DNA from: CAYGWP01 sp964353455
GTDB lineage: Bacteria > Planctomycetota > Phycisphaerae > FEN-1346
Direction: 5' to 3'
DNA length: 6,600 nucleotides
NCBI GenBank assembly: GCA_964353455.1
Contig: CAYGWP010000599.1
Span: 1 to 6,600, forward strand
The notes below the pieces were generated by a model. The model did no database searches. It saw only the letters and a program-made list of their open reading frames with translations, and had not been told where the DNA came from. This document shows, one piece after another, positions 1-5,545 of the stretch; positions within the stretch are counted from its first letter, which is position 1, and each line of letters begins with the position of its first letter. A program made the position numbers and the translations under genes.

Positions 1-134
1 TCCGGTTCGATGAGCGATCTTCTGGAAACGGAGCACGGTCGGGCCAGTGAGGCACCGCCAACCGAAAGGGGCGGCCAACAGATATGCCCGACCTACCCCA
101 CCGCGCCAGACCTCGACTCTACGATTCATACTCT

Positions 135-167
135 GCGCGGCCCGCCCTTAGTCCTGGCGGGCCGCGC
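135..167. repeat. Perfect 12-bp inverted repeat (hairpin)
   Basis: GCGCGGCCCGCC (135-146) is exactly complementary to GGCGGGCCGCGC (156-167), with a 9-nt loop CTTAGTCCT between them. Neither strand shows a T-run after the stem, so it is not a textbook Rho-independent terminator. It could still end transcription from a gene to the left, or be part of a structured leader. The inverted repeat is directly visible; its role is unknown. Confidence 0.75.
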
Positions 168-205
168 CGGAATACCGCATAGTGGTGTGAATAACCGGCA
201 ATCCA

Positions 206-231
206 CGCGGCGGTTCGGGAGAACCGCCGCG
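206..231. repeat. Perfect 11-bp hairpin with GGGA tetraloop
   Basis: CGCGGCGGTTC (206-216) pairs exactly with GAACCGCCGCG (221-231) around the loop GGGA. Read on the plus strand this loop fits the GNRA class of stable RNA tetraloops. It is followed by CAAAAACGCG rather than a T-run, so a classic terminator is not supported on the plus strand. It lies about 90 nt upstream of the lipoprotein start codon and would be in its 5' leader if transcription starts upstream. Function unknown. Confidence 0.75.
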
Positions 232-309
232 CAAAAACGCGAAGTAGCGCTGTCATACTAGGTGGGCCGTTTTGGCGGCGCGCCGGCGCGCTCACCGCTC
301 CCGTGGATC

Positions 310-314
310 GAGGG
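310..314 (+). promoter_or_regulatory. Ribosome binding site of the HEAT lipoprotein gene
   Basis: GAGGG stands 5 nt before the ATG at 320. It supports 320 as the start rather than the in-frame ATG at 272, which would put 16 mostly arginine-rich residues in front of an otherwise well-formed lipoprotein signal peptide. Confidence 0.6.
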
Positions 315-319
315 TGCTT

Positions 320-961
320 ATGACGAGAGAGGCGGCTTTTCTTGTGCTGGCGGTCGCCGCGGCGACCGCGATTCTGGCCGGGTGTTCCGGCGATGAATCG
401 GCGGCGGCCCGCATCGAGCGGATGGCCCGCGAAGGAGATGCCGACGGCCTGGCCCGCGAGGCCCAGAACCCCGACGCCGATGTCAGCCGCATGGCCGTCC
501 GCGCCCTCGGCGGCCTCGGCGCCAAGGCGGTGCCGCAAGTCGAGAAGGCCCTGAAGGACCCGCGGAGCGAGATCCGCGAGGCGGCTGCGATCGCCCTGCC
601 GCGAGTCGAAAAGGCGAAGGCGGCCCGCGTGCTGGCGTCTGTGGCGAAGCAGGATGAATCCGCCAGCGTTCGGGCGGCTGCCGCCACGGCGCTCGGCCAG
701 ATTCGCGCCGTCGATGAGGTGGACACCCTGCTTGCGGCCCTTGAGGACCCTGACCGGACGGTGCGATTCCGCGCCTCGGCCGCCATGGAGCGCATCGTCA
801 GTCGCCGCTACGAGTTTTACGTGGACGGGACGCCCGAGGAGCGCCACGAGGCTGTTGAGAAGTTCCGCGCGGCCTGGCCGGCAATGCGCGCGGAGATGCG
901 TTCGCTCGAGGAACAGGTCCGTACTTTCCGCCAAGGGCAGGCCCGCCCATCCGGGAAGTAA
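320..961 (+). CDS. HEAT-repeat lipoprotein, function unknown
   Basis: This 213-residue protein begins with a lipoprotein signal: MTRE, a hydrophobic stretch at residues 6-20, then the lipobox L-A-G-C with the lipidated cysteine at position 22. It is therefore probably anchored in a membrane facing the periplasm. The mature part contains about four HEAT-like (PBS lyase HEAT type) helical repeats at roughly 39-66, 69-97, 101-130 and 132-160. Each has the pattern of a short helix, a D-P or similar turn, then V/I-R-x-A-A-x-A-L. A charged C-terminal helix follows (about 174-205). HEAT repeats normally act as protein-binding scaffolds, so a partner-binding or assembly role is likely but unspecified. 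The gene is monocistronic as far as visible and converges on proA, with only 70 nt between their stop codons. No catalytic motif is visible. The start was chosen for its RBS and signal peptide. Confidence 0.85.
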   Translation: MTREAAFLVLAVAAATAILAGCSGDESAAARIERMAREGDADGLAREAQNPDADVSRMAVRALGGLGAKAVPQVEKALKDPRSEIREAAAIALPRVEKAKAARVLASVAKQDESASVRAAAATALGQIRAVDEVDTLLAALEDPDRTVRFRASAAMERIVSRRYEFYVDGTPEERHEAVEKFRAAWPAMRAEMRSLEEQVRTFRQGQARPSGK

Positions 962-1030
962 TGTAGGTGCGTGCTTGCACGCACCACCAATGTCCGCATG
1001 ACCGCGTGCGTGCAAGCACGCACCCTACGT
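962..1030. repeat. REP-like inverted pair (BIME-like) between convergent genes, possible bidirectional terminator
   Basis: GTGCGTGCTTGCACGCAC at 967-984 recurs as its exact reverse complement at 1006-1023. Each copy is also nearly palindromic itself, with an 8-bp stem around TT or AA. The outer flanks continue the pairing imperfectly: ATGTAG on the left against CCTACGT on the right, with one bulged base. The whole can fold as one stem of more than 20 bp with a 21-nt loop, or as two small hairpins. The heptamer CCTACGT is tandemly doubled at 1024-1030 and 1031-1037, and the second copy contains the proA stop codon. The layout, a head-to-tail inverted palindrome pair between converging genes, matches REP/BIME elements. 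Such elements are often mobilised by TnpA-REP (RAYT) transposases in trans; no transposase gene is present here. It may also terminate transcription from both sides. Confidence 0.7.
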
Positions 1031-1031
1031 C

Positions 1032-2294
1032 CTACGTGCGCAACTGGCCGCTGCCATAGACCACCCACTTGTAGGTCGTCAGGTCCCTGAGGCCCATCGG
1101 CCCGCGTGCGTGGAGTTTGTCGGTTGAGATGCCGACCTCGGCCCCGAGGCCGTACTCGCCGCCGTCCGAGAACCGCGTGGACGTGTTGACCATGACGCTG
1201 GAGGAATCCACGTCGCGGACGAACTGCTGGATTCGGCGGATGTCCTCCGAGACTATCGCATCTGTGTGGTTCGACCCGTACTTGGCGATGTGGTCGATCG
1301 CCTCCTGGACATCAGCCACCACGCGGACTGCAAGCACCAGGTCCAGGTACTCGGCGTACCAGTCGTCCTCGGTGGCGGCCTTGGCGTCGGGCCAGATGCG
1401 GCGGGTGAGTTCGTCTCCCCGGAGTTCAACGCCCGCCTCGGCCATTCGCCGGCAGATGCGCGGCAGGAATCGCGCGGCCACGTTCTTATGGACCAGCATC
1501 GTCTCCATTGCGTTGCAGGTGGCGGCCCGCTGGACCTTGGCGTTGAAGCAGATGGCCTCGGCCATGTCGAGGTCCCCCAGTTCATCGACATAGACGTGGC
1601 AGACGCCCTTGTAGTGCTTGATGACCGGGATGGTGGACTCTTGGGCCACGGCGCGGATGAGCGCTTCGCCCCCGCGGGGGATCACGACGTCGATGAAGCG
1701 GTCCGTCTTGAGGAGTGCCGCCAGGAGGTGGCGGTCGGGCGTTTCTATCATCTGGATGGCATCGGCCGGCAGGCCCTCGCCCTGTACGGCGTTGGCGAGC
1801 AGGCTGTGGATAGCCAGGTTCGAGCGCAGCGATTCCTTGCCGCCGCGCAGTATGACGGCGTTGCCGCTCTTGAGGCCCAGTGCCGCCACGTCGCTCGTGA
1901 CGTTCGGCCGCGACTCGTAGATGATGAGGATTACGCCGAGCGGCACGCGCACGCGATGGATCATGAGACCGTTTGGCCGGACGCAGCCTTCGATGATCTC
2001 GCCCACCGGGTCGCGGAGTTGGAGGATCTCATCGACGCTCTTGGCCATCTTCTCGATGCGGTCCAGAGTCAGTGCCAGCCGGTCGATGATCGCGGCCGGC
2101 TGGCCGGCCTCCCTGGCGGCGGCCACGTCGGCGGCGTTCTCCTTGAGGACGCCAGAGGCGCCGGCGCGCAGGCCGGCAGCCATCGCGCGCAGCGCGGCGT
2201 TCTTTGTGTTTGTGCTCGCGGCGGCGAGTTGCCGCGCCGCAGCGCGGCCGCGCTCGCCAATTGCCAGGGCTTCTCGCGCCCAGTCTTCCGCCAT
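1032..2294 (-). CDS. proA: Glutamate-5-semialdehyde dehydrogenase (gamma-glutamyl phosphate reductase)
   Basis: ProA reduces gamma-glutamyl phosphate to glutamate-5-semialdehyde with NADPH, the second step of cytoplasmic proline synthesis from glutamate. From the ATG at 2294 the protein has 420 residues, the usual family length. Family hallmarks are complete: DPVGEIIEG and RPNGL near residues 95-110, VPLGVILIIYESRPNVT (about 117-133), LKSGNAVILRGGKE, IPRGGEALI (about 205), the catalytic cysteine in RAATCNAMET (Cys260), EYGLGAEVGIST (about 380-391), and the C-terminal GPMGLRDLTTYKWVVYG. An in-frame ATG at 2348 would add 18 residues unlike the family and overlap ybbR by 23 nt. It is however preceded by GAGAG, while the 2294 ATG has no clear RBS and sits in a hairpin, so the start is uncertain. 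The gene follows ybbR closely, occupying the place of glmM in other lineages. proB is not in the window. The end lies against a REP-like repeat. Confidence 0.95.
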   Translation of the reverse strand: MAEDWAREALAIGERGRAAARQLAAASTNTKNAALRAMAAGLRAGASGVLKENAADVAAAREAGQPAAIIDRLALTLDRIEKMAKSVDEILQLRDPVGEIIEGCVRPNGLMIHRVRVPLGVILIIYESRPNVTSDVAALGLKSGNAVILRGGKESLRSNLAIHSLLANAVQGEGLPADAIQMIETPDRHLLAALLKTDRFIDVVIPRGGEALIRAVAQESTIPVIKHYKGVCHVYVDELGDLDMAEAICFNAKVQRAATCNAMETMLVHKNVAARFLPRICRRMAEAGVELRGDELTRRIWPDAKAATEDDWYAEYLDLVLAVRVVADVQEAIDHIAKYGSNHTDAIVSEDIRRIQQFVRDVDSSSVMVNTSTRFSDGGEYGLGAEVGISTDKLHARGPMGLRDLTTYKWVVYGSGQLRT

Positions 2295-2311
2295 ACGGCC
2301 CGTATGGGCGG
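2288..2311. repeat. Hairpin covering the proposed proA start codon
   Basis: CCGCCATACG (2288-2297) pairs with CGTATGGGCGG (2301-2311) around the loop GCC, giving 10 bp with one bulged G at 2308. On the coding (minus) strand the 3' arm contains the in-frame ATG GCG proposed as the proA start (2294-2292), so the fold would bury that start codon. It lies just downstream of the ybbR stop. It resembles the hairpin at 5495-5513 in both sequence and placement. Confidence 0.65.
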
Positions 2312-2325
2312 ATGCGGGAACCTGC

Positions 2326-3324
2326 CTAGGGGGTCGGCGGCTTTCCATTCTGTCTCTCGAGGTTAAAGTTCACGGTTGGAAGCGGATCCACCAGTTTCAC
2401 GGTGGGCGGCAGGCCCACCACCATCGGTTTGCCCGGAAGCCAGGATGCTGGGTCCGGCTTGTCGTCGGCCGTCAACACGAGTTGGACGCGGATGTCCTGC
2501 GGGCTGAGGCGTTCGATGTCCGCCTTGGGTCCTTGGACCTTCAGGTCCACGTACGGTTCCACGCCCGGCTGGAAGACGATCCGGTAGCGGCTGAAGAGGT
2601 CGGGCGGGGCGGAGACGAGGATCGGGAGCCGGCCCAGCGATTTCGTCTCGAGGCGGGATTCCACCCGCGCGGTGACCGTGACGATCGGCGGATCAAACGC
2701 CGCCTCGGCGCCGGAGTCGCCGCCGAGTTTGCGCTCGAGCGGCACCTCGCGCACCACGGGTGCGCTCTGAGGGACGATGGAACTGGCGTCGAGCGTCGCC
2801 ACGGCGAACCGTTTGGCCTCCGGCAGGGCCTTCCACTGCGACTCCGCGACGCGGGCCGTGACCTCGGCCGGCTGTGCCGTTGCAACGATCTGCACGGCGC
2901 CCGCCACCTTCGGCTCCACGCGGACCTTGACGGAAATGAGCCGGTCGAACCATACGACCACGTCGCCTTCACCGTCGCGGTCTCCCTTGACGTCGGTCAC
3001 CATGATCCGACGGGCGGGCCAGGAGCGGAAGCCGTCCCGCGCATGGAGCACCAGCGGGCTTGCCTTCAGTTCCTGCCCCGAAAGGTCGAACCGGCAGACC
3101 ATGTCGTCCGGCGACGCCTTCAGGTCCTGGATGGCGCCGCGCGGACCCTTGAACGCCACGGTGACGCGCTCCGGTACAATGGTCCGCAGTATGTAGTCGG
3201 GCGGCACAGCGACCTTGACCGGGACCTGCTCTTCGCTGTCGCCGGTCTGTTCGAGGTCCGCCCAGACCCAGATGGCCGCGGTCAGGACGGCTACAGCCAG
3301 GATTGTTCGGACGCTTTCACTCAT
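2326..3324 (-). CDS. ybbR: YbbR-domain protein, CdaA regulator CdaR
   Basis: This 332-residue protein has one N-terminal membrane segment (about residues 6-22, ending VWADLE) followed by an extracytoplasmic region built of beta-rich YbbR-type repeats. I place three repeats at roughly 32-130, 130-230 and 231-325. Two share a visible signature: FKGPRGAIQDL (58-68) and VQGPKADIERL (263-273), each followed by an acidic, polar strand turn. In Firmicutes the orthologue CdaR (YbbR) binds the diadenylate cyclase CdaA through its membrane part and modulates c-di-AMP output. The same role is inferred here because its ATG overlaps the cdaA stop by 4 nt (ATGA). No RBS is visible before the ATG, consistent with translational coupling. 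Sequence divergence makes the repeat borders approximate. The tail is proline-rich. An upstream in-frame extension to 3627 lies wholly inside cdaA and is rejected. Confidence 0.85.
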   Translation of the reverse strand: MSESVRTILAVAVLTAAIWVWADLEQTGDSEEQVPVKVAVPPDYILRTIVPERVTVAFKGPRGAIQDLKASPDDMVCRFDLSGQELKASPLVLHARDGFRSWPARRIMVTDVKGDRDGEGDVVVWFDRLISVKVRVEPKVAGAVQIVATAQPAEVTARVAESQWKALPEAKRFAVATLDASSIVPQSAPVVREVPLERKLGGDSGAEAAFDPPIVTVTARVESRLETKSLGRLPILVSAPPDLFSRYRIVFQPGVEPYVDLKVQGPKADIERLSPQDIRVQLVLTADDKPDPASWLPGKPMVVGLPPTVKLVDPLPTVNFNLERQNGKPPTP

Positions 3325-4202
3325 GGCGGCGCGCCGGCGTTCTGCGAGGGTTCCTGCCGGTCGGTGGGCGGCCCCTTTGCCGCTTCCAGCGAGTGCTCGG
3401 CCAGGGGCGCCTCGGCGGCACGCAAGAGTCCCATGAGGCGGGCGCGCAACTGGTCGGCCGTCAGGGGCGTTTCCAGGGCGCCGCCGACGGCCAGCGAGAT
3501 CGTGCCCGTCTCTTCGCTGACGACAATGACGAGGGCGTCGGACTCCTCCGTGAGGCCGACGGCCGCGCGGTGCCGCGTCCCCAGGTGCGGGTCCATGATG
3601 GTGTGGTGCGACAGGGGGAACTCGCAACTTGCGGCGGCGATGCGTCCGGCCCGGATGACGACGCCCATGTCGTGCAGCGGCGAGCCGGGCCAGAATATGG
3701 TCGTCAGGAGTTCCGTGGTCAACTCGGCGTCGAGCGTGATGCCGCTCTCGGCCAGGGCCGCCAGGGGGCTGTCGCGCTCGACCGCGATGATTGCGCCGAT
3801 CTTGTTGCGCGCCAGAAGCGTCACGGCCCGGACGATCCGGTCAACGAAGGCCGATGCGCCATGCCGCAGGAAGAGCCTGAGGAGCGGGTTCTCGCCCAGC
3901 CGCATCAGGCTGCGCCTCAGTTCCGGCTGGAAGACGATGACCGCCAGCACCAGGAGCCACGGCACGACCAATCCATAGAGATAATTCAGCCGCTCCATGT
4001 GCAGGTACTCGGTCAGTATGCGGAGGAGCACGAAACTCGTCACGAGCGCCAGAATGAAGCCGCGGACCACGCGGCCGCCGCGCGTCCCGCGCAGGCTCCG
4101 GTAGGCCAGGTATATCAGCCCCCCCATCAGCGCGACCTCCAGCGCATCCTTCAGCGTGAAGGTCTGGTACAGCCGCTCCAGATAGTTCGTCACATCGTTC
4201 AT
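3321..4202 (-). CDS. cdaA: Membrane diadenylate cyclase CdaA (c-di-AMP synthase)
   Basis: CdaA (DacA) condenses two ATP into cyclic di-AMP, a second messenger controlling potassium and osmolyte transport and envelope homeostasis. The 293-residue protein shows the family order: three N-terminal membrane segments (about residues 20-34, 46-63, 73-91), the conserved FQPELRRSL (91-99), a helical linker, then the DAC (DisA_N) domain from about 130. In this domain I see IGAIIAVER (135-143), PLHDMGVVI (175-183), GTRHRAAVG (208-216) with the conserved RHR at 210-212, and VSEETGTISLA (228-238). The usual DGA motif is replaced by D178-M-G: the aspartate is kept but Gly and Ala are changed. Beyond about 265 is a proline-rich tail, making the protein slightly longer than the Bacillus enzyme. 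Start: the ATG overlaps the folP stop (ATGA) and is preceded by GAGAG 6 nt upstream. It is coupled to both neighbours. Confidence 0.95.
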   Translation of the reverse strand: MNDVTNYLERLYQTFTLKDALEVALMGGLIYLAYRSLRGTRGGRVVRGFILALVTSFVLLRILTEYLHMERLNYLYGLVVPWLLVLAVIVFQPELRRSLMRLGENPLLRLFLRHGASAFVDRIVRAVTLLARNKIGAIIAVERDSPLAALAESGITLDAELTTELLTTIFWPGSPLHDMGVVIRAGRIAAASCEFPLSHHTIMDPHLGTRHRAAVGLTEESDALVIVVSEETGTISLAVGGALETPLTADQLRARLMGLLRAAEAPLAEHSLEAAKGPPTDRQEPSQNAGAPP

Positions 4203-5464
4203 GACACGCTCTCGGCGGCGCCGGCGACGGCGGCCGCCACCGCCAGGGCCTGGCGCATCTGGCGCACGTCGTGAACCCGTAGAAGCACCGCCCCGCCGGC
4301 CACGGCCATTGCGCAGGCGGCGGCGGTCCCGCAGACGCGCTCCGCGGGCGTCTCGATCCCCGTCAGCAGGCCGATGAACCGTTTGCGGCTCGGCCCGACC
4401 ATGATCGGCCGCCCCAGCGTCCGCAACTCCCCCAATCGCGCCAGGATAGCCAGGTTATGACCAAGAGTCTTACCGAAACCGATGCCGGGGTCAATAATGA
4501 TTGCATCATCCGGCACGCCCGCCTGCCGCGCCGCCCGGATGGCGCCGCGGAGGAACCGGCAGATGTCGGCCATCAGATTGTCGTATCGCGGGCTGTCCTG
4601 CATCGACCGCGGCTCGCCCAGCATGTGCATGAGGACGATGCCGGCCCCGGTCTCGGCCGCGGTCCGGGCCATGTCGGGGTCGCCACGGAGCCCGGTGACG
4701 TCATTGATGATGCACGCGCCGGCCGCAACCGCTTCGCGGGCTACCCGCGCGTGCCGCGTGTCGATGCTGATAGGGACCTGGACGCTGCCGGCCAGCCCCT
4801 CCACGACGGGGATGGCGCGGCGCAGTTCCTCCTCGGTGGTGACGGGATCGCTGCCGGGGCGGGTTGATTCGCCGCCGACGTCGAGGACGTCCGCGCCTTC
4901 CAGAGCGAGTTGCCTGCCGTGCGCAATCGCCTGTTCGGGAGTTCCAAACTGTCCGCCGTCGCTGAAACTGTCGGGCGTGACGTTGACGATTCCGACGATG
5001 GCCGGCTTCGGCCCGACCGCGAGCAACCGGTCGCGCATGCGGATTTCGAAGTGCCGCCGCGAGCAGGCGTCGAGCGCCGCCCGCAGTTCCCCCGCCAAGG
5101 CGGGCAGGTCAAACGGTTCCTCGCGCCGTCGCCATGGCGGCTTTGGCGCGTCGGCGACCGCCAGCCGCGCGAGAAGCGATTCAAATTGCCGTCGCGTTCC
5201 CATGAGGACCACGCCGGTCACGGCGACCTCCTCGGAGCAGACGCCGTGGCTGACGGCGACGTCGCCGCCTGCGGCCAGCATTTCCTGCTTCAGGAGGTTG
5301 GCCTGCCGTCGGCCGACGTTCTCCATCGCCACGGCGATCGCCTCGGCCTTCGTCAGCATCCGCTGGATGCCCGACTCGGTGGCGCCGCAGCGTCGCATCT
5401 CGTCCAGGAGAGTGGAAACCGGGGTGGCTGCGATAACGCGAGCATTGAGGCCCAGGTCAGGCAC
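4199..5464 (-). CDS. folP: Dihydropteroate synthase with N-terminal extension domain
   Basis: FolP joins 6-hydroxymethyl-7,8-dihydropterin pyrophosphate to p-aminobenzoate, giving dihydropteroate for folate synthesis; it is the sulfonamide target. From the GTG at 5464 the protein has 421 residues, against about 280 for a minimal enzyme. The C-terminal TIM barrel (about 153-400) is complete: IVGIVNVTPDSFSDGG (156-171), LDVGGESTRPGS (194-205), ISIDTRHA (232-239), INDVTGL (253-259), HMLGEP (280-285), IDPGIGFGKT (324-333), GPSRKRF (357-363) and RVHDV (396-400). The first 100 or so residues form a separate domain with NLLKQEMLAAGGDVAV (56-71), which I recall from DHPS proteins of clostridia and other anaerobes; its role is unknown. 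An ATG at 5500 would add 12 basic residues but has no RBS and lies in a hairpin, whereas the GTG has AAGGA at 7 nt. The gene overlaps cdaA by 4 nt and follows ftsH. Confidence 0.95.
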   Translation of the reverse strand: MPDLGLNARVIAATPVSTLLDEMRRCGATESGIQRMLTKAEAIAVAMENVGRRQANLLKQEMLAAGGDVAVSHGVCSEEVAVTGVVLMGTRRQFESLLARLAVADAPKPPWRRREEPFDLPALAGELRAALDACSRRHFEIRMRDRLLAVGPKPAIVGIVNVTPDSFSDGGQFGTPEQAIAHGRQLALEGADVLDVGGESTRPGSDPVTTEEELRRAIPVVEGLAGSVQVPISIDTRHARVAREAVAAGACIINDVTGLRGDPDMARTAAETGAGIVLMHMLGEPRSMQDSPRYDNLMADICRFLRGAIRAARQAGVPDDAIIIDPGIGFGKTLGHNLAILARLGELRTLGRPIMVGPSRKRFIGLLTGIETPAERVCGTAAACAMAVAGGAVLLRVHDVRQMRQALAVAAAVAGAAESVS

Positions 5465-5471
5465 GTGTCGG

Positions 5472-5476
5472 TCCTT
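5472..5476 (-). promoter_or_regulatory. Ribosome binding site deciding the folP GTG start
   Basis: On the minus strand AAGGA stands 7 nt before the GTG at 5464. The alternative ATG at 5500 is preceded by ATAGCGGCT with no purine-rich stretch. This favours a protein beginning MPDLGLNARV, which also starts close to the conserved N-terminal domain. Confidence 0.6.
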
Positions 5477-5494
5477 GCGGGTCAGCCGCCGGCG

Positions 5495-5513
5495 CGCCAT
5501 AGCCGCTATGGCG
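5495..5513. repeat. Hairpin in the ftsH-folP gap
   Basis: CGCCATAG (5495-5502) pairs exactly with CTATGGCG (5506-5513) around the loop CCG. On the coding strand its 3' arm reads CTATGGCG and so carries an in-frame ATG GCG upstream of the preferred folP GTG. The 81-nt gap has two further small stems: GCGGC/GCCGC (5528-5540) and CCCGCC/GGCGGG (5540-5554), the latter over the ftsH stop codon. There is no T-run, so a strong terminator is not shown. The hairpins could stabilise or partly separate the ftsH and folP messages. Confidence 0.6.
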
Positions 5514-5545
5514 GCGGCGCGGCGTTTGCGGCAGTGCCGCCCGCC

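Larger units (their letters stand above)
1..319. other. Gene-poor leader/intergenic stretch with two strong hairpins
   Basis: I see no convincing gene here. One plus-strand frame is open from position 1 to 261, but it runs straight through both perfect hairpins, lacks the strong G/C third-position bias of the real genes nearby, and resembles no family I know. It could include the 3' tail of a gene entering from the left. The minus strand is also open toward the left edge (for example from an ATG at 129), again without coding character. The stretch does hold two GC-rich hairpins (135-167 and 206-231) and the 5' leader of the lipoprotein gene. A GCGCGCCGGCGCGC palindrome lies at 278-291. I could not identify a convincing -35/-10 pair; CATACT at 255-260 is only weakly -10-like. 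Confidence 0.6.

Noticed and set aside
1..17. GGTTCGA resembling a tRNA T-loop at the left edge
   Set aside because: The flanking bases do not form the required 5-bp T stem, and no acceptor end follows.
1..129. Possible minus-strand gene start (ATG at 129) running off the left edge
   Set aside because: The frame is open for 43 codons, but codon third positions are not GC-biased, no good RBS is present, and I recognise no family. Too short to support.
250..262. CATACT as a -10 promoter box for the lipoprotein gene
   Set aside because: No acceptable -35 element lies at the right spacing, so the match is too weak to report as a promoter.
274..291. Recurring GGCGGCGCGCCGGCG string (274-288, 3325-3339; similar near 5486-5498)
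   Set aside because: Low-complexity GC-rich sequence, partly coding for Ala/Arg/Pro-rich stretches; likely compositional rather than a functional repeat.
119..1015. Long minus-strand open frame opposite the lipoprotein gene
   Set aside because: It is the antisense shadow of a clear HEAT-repeat gene in GC-rich DNA; its arginine- and glycine-rich product has no family features and would run through the REP-like repeat.
1266..2366. 366-codon plus-strand open frame opposite proA
   Set aside because: Antisense shadow of a complete ProA with its catalytic motif; no RBS and no recognisable domain.
3325..3627. Upstream in-frame extension of ybbR
   Set aside because: It lies wholly inside cdaA in another frame, is rich in Arg, Pro and Gly, and would displace the N-terminal membrane segment. 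The ATGA overlap start at 3324 is much better.
1921..3978. 685-codon plus-strand open frame
   Set aside because: It spans the antisense of proA, ybbR and cdaA, all of which have recognisable family motifs. The product is compositionally biased, as expected for a shadow frame.
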